Assembly: GCA_023415795.1 (NCBI GenBank)
Contig: JAEZJG010000021.1
Span: forward strand, 1 to 64,000
Direction: 5' to 3'
DNA from: Bacillota bacterium
GTDB lineage: Bacteria; Bacillota; Clostridia; Christensenellales; SZUA-584
Length of the DNA: 64,000 nt
The notes below the pieces were generated by a model. The model saw only the letters and a list, made by a program, of their open reading frames with translations, was not told the origin of the DNA and did no database searches. Made by a program: the position numbers and the translations under genes. This document shows positions 40,744 to 48,799 of the stretch, one piece after another. Positions within the stretch are counted from its first letter, which is position 1. Each line of letters opens with the position of its first letter.

Positions 40744-42051
40744 TTAAACTCCTTTGCCGGCAGCCGCGACGCCCCGCACCTCAGCCAGCGCCCGTTCGGC
40801 CACCATACGCTTTCTCTCGCTTTTCGCCCTTGCTTCTATTGTATTGATCAAACCATATGTGATATTCATCGGCTGAAAGTCTGCACCGGCATAGCCGGAC
40901 ACATAAGCCGACAGCGCACCCATCGCGGTGTTTTGAGAAAACTCCGGACGCGCCTGTCCCAGAACATCACATGCTGCGCACAGCCCCGCCAGCAATCCGG
41001 AAGCCGCGCTCTCCACATACCCTTCCACACCGGTGATCTGCCCCGCGAGATACAACCCCGGACGAGTCTTACACTCGTAATGCCGGTTGAGCACCCTGGG
41101 ACCATTCACAAACGCATTCTTATGCATCACGCCGAAGCGGGCATACTCCGCGTGTTCAAGGCCGGGTATCATGCCGAATACGCGCCGCTGTTCGCCAAAC
41201 TTCAGATGCGTCTGAAACCCGACGAGGTTGTACATGCGCCCCTCGTTGTCCTCTCTTCGCAGCTGCACGACAGCGTACGGTTTCGTCCCGTCCGGCATCG
41301 TCAGCCCCACCGGCTTCATTGGCCCGTATCGCAGCGTATCCACACCGCGCCGCGCCATCGTCTCCACCGGCATACAGCCCTCAAATACTCTATCGTCCTC
41401 AAAGCCGTGCAGCTGTGCCGCCTCAGCCTTGATCAATTCCTCCCAAAACGCATGGTACTGCGCCCTGTCCATCGGACAGTTGAGATAATCGTCCCCGTTA
41501 CCCTTACCGTAGCGTGACGCGAAATACGCCTTGCCCATGTCGATGGATTCTGCCGTCACAATGGGCGCTGCCGCGTCGAAGAACGACAAAAAGCCCTCCG
41601 CGATCTCACTGATGTGCTGCGCCAATGCGCCCTCCACCAGCGGTCCCGGAGCTGCTATCGTGATGCCGTCGCCCGGCAGCGATGTGACTTCGCCGCGCAC
41701 AACCTCAATGTTCTCATGCTGTTCCAGCGTTTGCGTCACATAACGCGAAAACGCCTCTCTGTCCACCGCCAGCGCGCCGCCCGCAGGCACGCACGTCGCG
41801 TCCGCCGCCTGTATGACAAGTGAGTCAAGCTCGCGCATCTCCTGCTTCAGCAGCCCCACTGCGCTTTCAATGCCCGCAGCTCGCAGAGAGTTAGAGCACA
41901 CCAGCTCTGCAAATCCCCCCAGCTTGTGCGCGGGTGAGCGCTTGTCCGGCTTCTGCTCAAAAAGCCGCACGCGTACACCGCGGCTCGCCAGCTGCCACGC
42001 AGCTTCGCAGCCCGCCAAGCCCGCGCCGATCACCGTTACGCTATTCTTCAC
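40744..42051 (-). CDS. trmFO: Methylenetetrahydrofolate-tRNA-(uracil-5-)-methyltransferase
   Basis: TrmFO makes ribothymidine-54 in tRNA using methylene-THF and FAD. It has 435 residues. The FAD motif GAGLAGCEAAW spans 9-19, and both catalytic cysteines known from Bacillus TrmFO are at the same positions, C52 (VCSNSLR) and C226 (FEGCMPVE). It overlaps the end of topA by 11 bases. In Bacillus xerC (codV) follows it; here hslV does. Confidence 0.96.
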   Translation of the reverse strand: MKNSVTVIGAGLAGCEAAWQLASRGVRVRLFEQKPDKRSPAHKLGGFAELVCSNSLRAAGIESAVGLLKQEMRELDSLVIQAADATCVPAGGALAVDREAFSRYVTQTLEQHENIEVVRGEVTSLPGDGITIAAPGPLVEGALAQHISEIAEGFLSFFDAAAPIVTAESIDMGKAYFASRYGKGNGDDYLNCPMDRAQYHAFWEELIKAEAAQLHGFEDDRVFEGCMPVETMARRGVDTLRYGPMKPVGLTMPDGTKPYAVVQLRREDNEGRMYNLVGFQTHLKFGEQRRVFGMIPGLEHAEYARFGVMHKNAFVNGPRVLNRHYECKTRPGLYLAGQITGVEGYVESAASGLLAGLCAACDVLGQARPEFSQNTAMGALSAYVSGYAGADFQPMNITYGLINTIEARAKSERKRMVAERALAEVRGVAAAGKGV

Positions 42052-44344
42052 TGCCGTCCGCCTTGCGTTTCTGGTTCTTTACACACTCCGGATTGGAGCA
42101 TTTCTTAAAGCTGCTGCCGCCCGACAAACGCCGCAGCACCATCATAGAGCCGCAAGCCTCGCACTTCTCGGCAATGGGCATATCCCACGACACGTAATCG
42201 CATTCCGGATAGCCTTCGCAGCCATAAAATGTCTTTCTCGTCTTGGCAGAGCGCTTCTCCACGATGCGCTTGCCGCACTTGGGGCACGGTGTGTCGATGT
42301 ATTTGACCACCGGCTTGGTGTTGCGGCACTCGGGGTATCCCGGACATGCCAGGAAGGGTCCAAATCGACCGTCCTTGTACACCATCATGCGTCCGCACTT
42401 CTCGCACGCCACGTCGGATTCCTTCACGGGCAGCTCAACGCGCTCGATGCTTTTGTCCGCTTCCTCCACCGTCTGCTCGAATGGCGTATAGAAGTCGCGC
42501 AGCAGCTTCTTCCATTCCTTACCGCCGTTCTCGATATCGTCCAACTGGTTTTCCAGCTCTGCTGTAAACTCCACGTCCACAATGTCCGAGAACTTCTGCT
42601 TCATCATGTTGTTGACGATTACACCCAGTTCGGTGGGCTTGAGCGAGCGCCCTTCCTTTTCGATGTAACGCCGCTCTTGGATTGTAGAAATGATGGGCGC
42701 GTACGTGCTGGGGCGGCCGATGCCCTTCTCCTCCAGCGCACGCACCAGCGTCGCCTCGGTATATCGGCCGGGCGGCTGCGTAAAATTCTGTTTGGGGTTC
42801 AGGCTCTTGAGCGGGCATACCTCTCCTTCCGTCAAAGGCGGCAGGAAATTGTCCTTGCTGTCGTCGTCATCGCCGGTAAAGCTAGCGGTGTAGCCCTTGA
42901 ACACCATGTGCGAGCCGGTCGCGCGGAATGTACAGTCGCCCGCATCAATATTCACCGCCATCGTCTCAGAGACGGAGGGCGTCATCTGGCTGGCCACAAA
43001 GCGCGCGTATATCAGCTTGTAAAGGCGGTATTGATCCTTAGACAGTGTGTTCTTAAGCGAATCGGGCGTCAGCTCCATGTGCGACGGACGAATGGCCTCA
43101 TGCGCATCCTGAGCTTTTTTAGATTTCTTAAAGTAATTGGGCTTCTCAGGCAGATAGTCCGGCCCGTATTGCTGAACAATGTGCTCTCGCACGGCGGTCA
43201 GAGCCTCGTCAGACACGCGAGTCGAGTCTGTACGGATATACGTCACCAGACCTACCGGTCCGCTCGTGCCGATCTCCACGCCCTCGTACAGCTGCTGTGC
43301 CACCAGCATCGTGCGCTTGGCGGTAAATCCCAGTGCGCCGGAGGCAGCCTGCTGCAGATAGCTAGTGGTGAACGGCGGCGGTGCGCTCTTTCTCTTCTCG
43401 CCCTTCTTGATGGATGAGACAACATAGTCTTTGCCGGCCACCGCATTTATTATTTCGTCGGCCTGCTCTTTGCTGTGCAGTTCCTGCTTTTCCCCGCCCC
43501 GTCCGTAGAACTTAGCCTCAAACTCCTGCGTTCCCGCCGCGTTTTTCAGCGCCGCGGTAATCGTCCAATATTCCTCCGGCACAAACGCCGTGATCTCGTC
43601 TTCCCGGTCGCAGATAATCCGTACCGCGACAGACTGCACACGCCCCGCCGAAAGTCCCTTTTTCACCTTGCGCCACAGCAGCGGAGAGAGCTTATAGCCC
43701 ACCAGCCGATCCAGCACACGCCGTGCCTGCTGCGCATCCACCAGATCAAGGTTTAACTGACGCGGATGGCTGATCGCGTTGGTCACCGCGTTTTTGGTAA
43801 TCTCATTAAACTCGATGCGGCTTACCTCGCTAGGCTCCACTCCCAGCATCTGTGCGATGTGCCAAGATATTGCCTCGCCCTCTCTGTCAGGGTCTGTTGC
43901 AAGGTAAATATGACGCGCGCCGCCAGCGCCCGTTTTCATCGCGGAGATAACATCCTTCTTGCCGCGTATCTGAATATATTTGGGTTCAAAGTCATGCTCG
44001 ACGTCTACGCCCAGCGTGCTCTTAGGCAGATCGCGCACGTGCCCGCCGCTGGCCTGCACCTTATAGCCGCTGCCCAAGAACTGACTGATCGTCTTAGCCT
44101 TTGCGGGAGACTCTACAATCACCAGATCATAAGCTCTTCCCGGCTTCGCAGACGTTTTGCGCTTCGCAGTGCTTTTCTTTGCTGCCGCTGTGCCGCTGCT
44201 CTTCTTTGCCGCCGTGCCGCTTTTCTTAGCCGCGCCAGTGTTCTTTTTTGCTGCTGCCGCGCCGGTGCTTTTCTTTGCTGTCGTGCCGCTCTTCTTCGCC
44301 GCGCCCGACTCATTGCCGGTATTGCTTGCGGTGCTCTTTTGCAT
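42041..44344 (-). CDS. topA: DNA topoisomerase I with an N-terminal Lys/Ala-rich tail
   Basis: TopA relaxes negative supercoils. It has 767 residues: TOPRIM (VIVESPAKAKT with E78, DPDREGE from D151), the active tyrosine Y369 in LVTYIRTDS, and three C-terminal Cys4 zinc ribbons (CEKCG, CPKCG, CEACG). Residues 14-68 form an unusual basic tail of AAKK and TAKKS repeats, like histone H1 tails. Such tails are better known at the C-terminus of actinobacterial TopA. The start at 44344 is preferred because GGAG precedes it; an ATG 12 bases earlier lacks a site. Confidence 0.95.
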   Translation of the reverse strand: MQKSTASNTGNESGAAKKSGTTAKKSTGAAAAKKNTGAAKKSGTAAKKSSGTAAAKKSTAKRKTSAKPGRAYDLVIVESPAKAKTISQFLGSGYKVQASGGHVRDLPKSTLGVDVEHDFEPKYIQIRGKKDVISAMKTGAGGARHIYLATDPDREGEAISWHIAQMLGVEPSEVSRIEFNEITKNAVTNAISHPRQLNLDLVDAQQARRVLDRLVGYKLSPLLWRKVKKGLSAGRVQSVAVRIICDREDEITAFVPEEYWTITAALKNAAGTQEFEAKFYGRGGEKQELHSKEQADEIINAVAGKDYVVSSIKKGEKRKSAPPPFTTSYLQQAASGALGFTAKRTMLVAQQLYEGVEIGTSGPVGLVTYIRTDSTRVSDEALTAVREHIVQQYGPDYLPEKPNYFKKSKKAQDAHEAIRPSHMELTPDSLKNTLSKDQYRLYKLIYARFVASQMTPSVSETMAVNIDAGDCTFRATGSHMVFKGYTASFTGDDDDSKDNFLPPLTEGEVCPLKSLNPKQNFTQPPGRYTEATLVRALEEKGIGRPSTYAPIISTIQERRYIEKEGRSLKPTELGVIVNNMMKQKFSDIVDVEFTAELENQLDDIENGGKEWKKLLRDFYTPFEQTVEEADKSIERVELPVKESDVACEKCGRMMVYKDGRFGPFLACPGYPECRNTKPVVKYIDTPCPKCGKRIVEKRSAKTRKTFYGCEGYPECDYVSWDMPIAEKCEACGSMMVLRRLSGGSSFKKCSNPECVKNQKRKADGSEE

Positions 44345-44871
44345 ACACTTCTCCAATGTCTGTCATAATGCGGGGCGTCCGGCGAAACCGCCCTTCGCTT
44401 TAAATCCGCCATAGCGGTGCGCTTATTGTGCGCCGGAACCTCCGGTTTACCGCTATTTTATGCGGTGCCGTGGCTTTTGAATACAGCTTATGCCCTGCAA
44501 GTGCAAATTATATAGAAGGTGATGGAAAAAATCAAGCATATTTGCCGCACGGTTTATTTCACTGTTAAACGAAAGGGCAAAACCATGCGTTGTTTTGTGC
44601 GCGGTATATATAATAGTAAGAAACCTTACTTGCGTTCATTTTCACGCCTCTTTATGCGCACTGATTATATCCTTTAACACCGCACTGCCAGACACACATA
44701 TAAGTCTTCACCCTGCACTATGTCTGCGCGATATTCTACTATTATTGTCACAGTGTGTCGCGCGGCGTTGACACTAACCGGTCGCTGGTGTACTGTCACT
44801 GCGTAGCCTCACACCGTTGCATTCAAACACACCGTCAAAGGATATGATGTCTTTTGTCAGGAGGGCTGCCC
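44345..44871. other. Intergenic region between topA and the GntR gene
   Basis: No convincing gene is seen in this 527-base AT-rich gap. Near topA, AGCGGT (44413-44418) and ACCGCT (44450-44455) can enclose a CCGG-AACCT-CCGG hairpin in the topA leader. A 51-codon cationic frame at 44522-44677 has a misplaced ribosome site. The GntR promoter lies at the right end. Confidence 0.5.
44768..44796 (+). promoter_or_regulatory. Promoter of the GntR gene
   Basis: A perfect TTGACA (44768-44773), a 17-base spacer and TACTGT (44791-44796) lie 75 bases upstream of the gene. Confidence 0.65.
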
Positions 44872-45648
44872 ATGAATACGAAAAACAACATACCCGCTTA
44901 CCAAAAGGTTTACGAAACGCTCAAATCTGCCATCCGGCAAAGCTACGCTCCGGGAGACTTCCTGCCGCCTGAGCCGCAGCTGGAGGAGGGCTTTGGTGTC
45001 AGCCGCATCACAATACGCCGAGCCGTGCAGCTGCTGGCGGCTGAAGGTCTTGTATCCGTCAGGCAGGGGCGCGGCACCATGGTAACAGTCCCTGAAGCCG
45101 CTTGTGCCACAAACCCCATTTTATCCACCACTGAGGTGTTGGCGCAGGCGGGCTGCCATGTCAAGACGGTGGACACGCACATCGACACGGTAATCCCCGA
45201 TGCGTCGATACTCGCGCTCCTCTGGCTGCCGGAGGGTACGCCGGTCACGCGGCTGCAGCGCATATTCATCGGCAACGGCAGACCGTTCTCTGTCGTGACT
45301 AACCACATCAACCCGGCTATCGTTCCCAACCTCGCAAAGCACCAGCACGAGCTCGGCTCGCTTTACCGCCTGCTGGAGTCGCGCTATGGTCTCACCCTTG
45401 ATAACGCGACGGACAGCGTCACCGCCGTTGCCGCCGGAATTGAGCAGGCGCGCGCACTCAGCTTGCCCATCGGCTCACCCCTCATGCACATACGCCGCGT
45501 GCTGTATTCGCAAGGCCGTCCGCTGTCGTGCAGCGACATGCTGACCGACGCCTCACGCTGCCGCTTCCGTGTGTACCTCTCCGGCCGTTCCGAGGAGCCG
45601 GTTATACAAAAAAGCAGCGCTCTGCGTGACGCCGCTTTAGACTGCTGA
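44872..45648 (+). CDS. GntR-family regulator with UTRA effector domain
   Basis: This is a 258-residue transcription factor. The winged helix lies at 8-75 (PGDFLPPEPQLEEGFGVSRITIRRAVQLL), followed by a UTRA ligand domain with VTRLQRIFIGNGRPFSVVTNHI. HutC/UTRA regulators bind small molecules such as amino sugars or sugar phosphates. The start at 44872 follows AGGAGG. It is the only plus-strand gene in this housekeeping cluster and interrupts the usual dprA-topA adjacency. Its target is unknown. Confidence 0.9.
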   Translation: MNTKNNIPAYQKVYETLKSAIRQSYAPGDFLPPEPQLEEGFGVSRITIRRAVQLLAAEGLVSVRQGRGTMVTVPEAACATNPILSTTEVLAQAGCHVKTVDTHIDTVIPDASILALLWLPEGTPVTRLQRIFIGNGRPFSVVTNHINPAIVPNLAKHQHELGSLYRLLESRYGLTLDNATDSVTAVAAGIEQARALSLPIGSPLMHIRRVLYSQGRPLSCSDMLTDASRCRFRVYLSGRSEEPVIQKSSALRDAALDC

Positions 45649-45669
45649 CAAGGCCAAATAACGATATAT

Positions 45670-46746
45670 CTAAACGCCAAAGCGTCCGCCCGGTAAACGA
45701 CGGCACAGTCCCGACAGCTCCATCATTGTCAGCTGGGCGCTCACCTCGCCCGGTGCACCTTGCACCGCCTCCGCAATGTCTTCAATGCTCATGTCCTCAC
45801 GTTGCAACAGCTCGTAAATGCGCTGCTCGAAAAAGTCCATCGGAGGCAGCTGTGCCGCCGATTCTTTCTTTCCCATTGCTTTGGCACCATAAAACGCGCG
45901 GATGTCTGCCGCGCCGCGCACGGGATATGCCCCGTTTGCCAGCAGCTCACAGGGCAGCGCCGACGATGCAAGAAACGGTGAGCCCGGCATTGCGAATACA
46001 TCCCGCCCATAGCTGATGGCGAGCGACGCCGTGATGGCCGTGCCGCCCTTGATGTCCGACTCCGCAATCAGCAAGCCCCGGCACAGCCCCGCGATAATGC
46101 GGTTGCGCACCGGAAAGTTGGCGACTGCGGGAATCGTGCCGGGCGGATTTTCCGATATGACCGCTCCGTTTTCAATGATTCTGCCATACAACGCATCGTT
46201 TTCGGGTGGGTAGATCACATCCGCGCCGCAGCCCAGCACCGCCACAGTGGGGGTGCCCGCGTCCAGCGCACCCAAATGCGCCGCCGTATCGATGCCGCGT
46301 GCCATGCCGGACACCACAGTCATGCCCAGCTCCGCTGCAATTTTGCGCGTATGCTCGTAGCCGCGCCGCGTACACGCCCGCGTTCCCACGATGCCGATGG
46401 CGTTGTCCAGCGCAGGCAGTTTGCCGCGTACAAACAGCACGGCCGGCGGCCATGGTATGCCCGCAAGCCTCGCGGGGTACCCGGCATCCAGCCGTGTCAC
46501 CACTTGGATATCCTTAGCTGACAGCTCAGCCAGCAGCTCGGACAGCCGCGCAGGGGATGCCGCCGCCTTGGCTGCTTTCATCAGCTCAATCGGCAAGCCT
46601 TCCGCTTCGGTGTGCCCCACCGCCGCCGCATCAAAGAAATCCGCCGCGCTGCCGTAGGTTTTCAGCAGCCGATAGAAGGTCTTCGCGCCGATGCCGGGAA
46701 GCGCCGCCATCCATATCCAGTATTTTTGCTCTTCGGTATATGCCAT
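45670..46746 (-). CDS. dprA: DNA-processing protein DprA/Smf
   Basis: DprA loads RecA on incoming single-stranded DNA during natural transformation and is widespread even in bacteria not known to transform. It has 358 residues: an N-terminal helical HhH-like part (GIGAKTFYRLL), the Rossmann domain (GIVGTRACTRRG, SGMARGIDTAAH, GTAITASLAISYGRDVFAMPG) and a C-terminal winged helix. It follows comM by one base. Confidence 0.94.
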   Translation of the reverse strand: MAYTEEQKYWIWMAALPGIGAKTFYRLLKTYGSAADFFDAAAVGHTEAEGLPIELMKAAKAAASPARLSELLAELSAKDIQVVTRLDAGYPARLAGIPWPPAVLFVRGKLPALDNAIGIVGTRACTRRGYEHTRKIAAELGMTVVSGMARGIDTAAHLGALDAGTPTVAVLGCGADVIYPPENDALYGRIIENGAVISENPPGTIPAVANFPVRNRIIAGLCRGLLIAESDIKGGTAITASLAISYGRDVFAMPGSPFLASSALPCELLANGAYPVRGAADIRAFYGAKAMGKKESAAQLPPMDFFEQRIYELLQREDMSIEDIAEAVQGAPGEVSAQLTMMELSGLCRRLPGGRFGV

Positions 46747-46747
46747 G

Positions 46748-48265
46748 CTATCTCCAGTAACGCTCGTCCTGCGTACGGTATTGCAATGCCTCGGCCAAAT
46801 GCTTCACGGCGATATTTTCCGCTCCGTCCAAATCCGCAATGGTACGCGCCACCTTACGCACACGCGCCATGCCCCTTGGTGACAAATTCAGCGTCTGGTA
46901 TGACCGCTGCATGATGCTGCCGCAGGCGTCGTCCAGCGCACAGTGCAGGTTCAGCTGCTCAGATGACAGCGCCGCATTGGCGTAGATGCCGGTGCCCGCG
47001 TACCGCTGCTGCTGTATGCGCCGCGCCGCGTTCACGCGCGCCCGCACATCTCGGGAGGCTTCACCCGGCGTTGCGTTCGTCAGCTCGCCATAGGTCACAT
47101 TGTTCATGCCGATGTGCATGTCGATACGATCCAGCAATGGCCCGCTGATGCGTGACAGATACTGCGCGATATCGCGCGGGGAACAGCGGCACGGCTTGTC
47201 GCTGCCATAGTGCCCGCACGGGCAGGGGTTCATAGACGCAATCAGCATGACGTTTGCAGGGTAGGTCAGCTTGGCGTTGGCGCGCGCAATGCTGATCTGC
47301 CTGTCCTCCAGCGGTTGGCGCAGCGCCTCCAGCGTCTGCCGCTTAAACTCGGGCAGCTCGTCCAGAAACAGCACGCCGCCATGTGCAAGGCTGATCTCGC
47401 CCGGCAGCACACGCAGACCGCCGCCCGTCAGCGCCGCGGTAGAGGTGGTGTGGTGCGGGCTGCGAAAAGGGCGCGCAGCCGCCAGTCCGCCGGAAGAAAT
47501 GCCGCATACAGACTGTATCTTGGTGATTTCCATCGCTTCTTCAAAGGTGAGTTCGGGAAGTATACCGGGCACCGCCCTTGCCAGCATCGTCTTGCCGGAG
47601 CCAGGCGGGCCAATGAATAGCAGATTGTGTCCGCCTGCCGCCGCCACCTCCAGTGCCCTTCGGGCATGCTGCTGACCGCGCACATGCGCCATATCATTCG
47701 CGCACAGGCCGGATTCATCGGGATGATATTCGTGCGTGGGTAACGGTGTTATCAGCTGCTGTCCGTTCAGATGCGCCGCCAGCTGCGCCAGCGTCTCCAC
47801 CGGATACACGGCAATGCCGCCCACATATGCTGCCTCGTCTGCGTTCACCGCCGAAATGAACAGCTTCTCCACGCCTGTTTCCTTGGCGGATATGGCCATG
47901 GGCAGCGCCCCCGCCACGCTCCGCAGATGTCCGTCCAGAGACAGTTCTCCCAAGTACGCGCTTTTCTCATCCGCTTGTTTCACCTGTCCGCTGGCACAAA
48001 GAAGCCCCGCCGCAATGGCGAGGTCATAAATAGGTCCGTCCTTTTTCAAATCGGCCGGGGCCAGATTGATGGTAATGCGCTGCTGCGGATAGGAAAAGCC
48101 GGAGTTTTTTAGCGCGGCGCGCACGCGTTCCTTGGATTCTCTCACGGCTGCACCCGGCAGCCCCACCGTCTCATATGACGGCATGCCAAGAGCAATGTCC
48201 GCTTCCACGATCACCGGATAGCCGGACAACCCCATCAGACCGCAGCTGAGTATTTTGGAGAGCAT
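46748..48265 (-). CDS. comM: ComM/YifB-type AAA ATPase (Mg-chelatase-like)
   Basis: This 505-residue protein has an N-terminal Lon-protease-like domain (1-165), then an AAA domain with Walker A IGPPGSGKTM, and a C-terminal Mg-chelatase-like part. ComM is a branch-migration helicase that helps integrate DNA during transformation in proteobacteria; Firmicute members are less studied. It pairs with dprA in one unit. Confidence 0.92.
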   Translation of the reverse strand: MLSKILSCGLMGLSGYPVIVEADIALGMPSYETVGLPGAAVRESKERVRAALKNSGFSYPQQRITINLAPADLKKDGPIYDLAIAAGLLCASGQVKQADEKSAYLGELSLDGHLRSVAGALPMAISAKETGVEKLFISAVNADEAAYVGGIAVYPVETLAQLAAHLNGQQLITPLPTHEYHPDESGLCANDMAHVRGQQHARRALEVAAAGGHNLLFIGPPGSGKTMLARAVPGILPELTFEEAMEITKIQSVCGISSGGLAAARPFRSPHHTTSTAALTGGGLRVLPGEISLAHGGVLFLDELPEFKRQTLEALRQPLEDRQISIARANAKLTYPANVMLIASMNPCPCGHYGSDKPCRCSPRDIAQYLSRISGPLLDRIDMHIGMNNVTYGELTNATPGEASRDVRARVNAARRIQQQRYAGTGIYANAALSSEQLNLHCALDDACGSIMQRSYQTLNLSPRGMARVRKVARTIADLDGAENIAVKHLAEALQYRTQDERYWR

Positions 48266-48277
48266 TGTAGCCTCGCT

Positions 48278-48778
48278 TTATTTCTTATGCTGTACGGCAG
48301 GCGTGCGCTCGCGAAAGACGAGCAGCTTGTTGCCCGCGAAATTGACGACGAAAGAAAACGCTGTGGCGATCAGTTTGGCCCAGAAGTTGTGCATGCCGTA
48401 CATCTCACCCAGTATGTAAACAGCCAGCGTGTTTACCCCTAGCGACACGAGGTTGACAAACACGAATTTTATGAAGTCTGCCGACAGGAACCATATACGA
48501 ACGGTTCTAGAGCGTTCGAAAGCCCGTTGAGACCGCGTCACGGTATACTTGGTGAAGAACGCCAGCTTCATCTTGAACGTCCAGTAGCGGTTAAAGATAA
48601 AGCTGTTGATCACGCCGCAGGTATACGAAATCACATTGGATATCACCAACGGCCACCCAAGCGCCACGTTCAGCAGCGTCAGCACGCCATAATCCACCAG
48701 GAAGTTGATCACGCCCACGCACACAAACTTAACAAAGTGCCAAAAGCTTTTGCTGTATTTATTATAGAGATCCTTCAA
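48278..48778 (-). CDS. GtrA-family membrane protein; TTG start
   Basis: This 166-residue protein with four membrane segments belongs to the GtrA family, proposed flippases or helpers for lipid-linked sugars. The only possible start is TTG at 48778, since an in-frame stop lies just upstream; GAGG is about 11 bases before it. It follows the PMT-type gene by 21 bases, so a role in delivering polyprenyl-linked sugar to that enzyme is plausible. Confidence 0.85.
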   Translation of the reverse strand: MKDLYNKYSKSFWHFVKFVCVGVINFLVDYGVLTLLNVALGWPLVISNVISYTCGVINSFIFNRYWTFKMKLAFFTKYTVTRSQRAFERSRTVRIWFLSADFIKFVFVNLVSLGVNTLAVYILGEMYGMHNFWAKLIATAFSFVVNFAGNKLLVFRERTPAVQHKK

Positions 48779-48799
48779 AGCTCAACACGCCTCTTTTCA

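Noticed and set aside
41813..43417. 534-codon plus-strand frame opposite trmFO and topA
   Set aside because: Both minus-strand genes have intact catalytic motifs; the plus frame shows none.
44522..44677. 51-codon cationic frame upstream of the GntR gene
   Set aside because: The AAGGTG site directly abuts the ATG, too close for use, and no family is recognised. It could be real but support is too thin.
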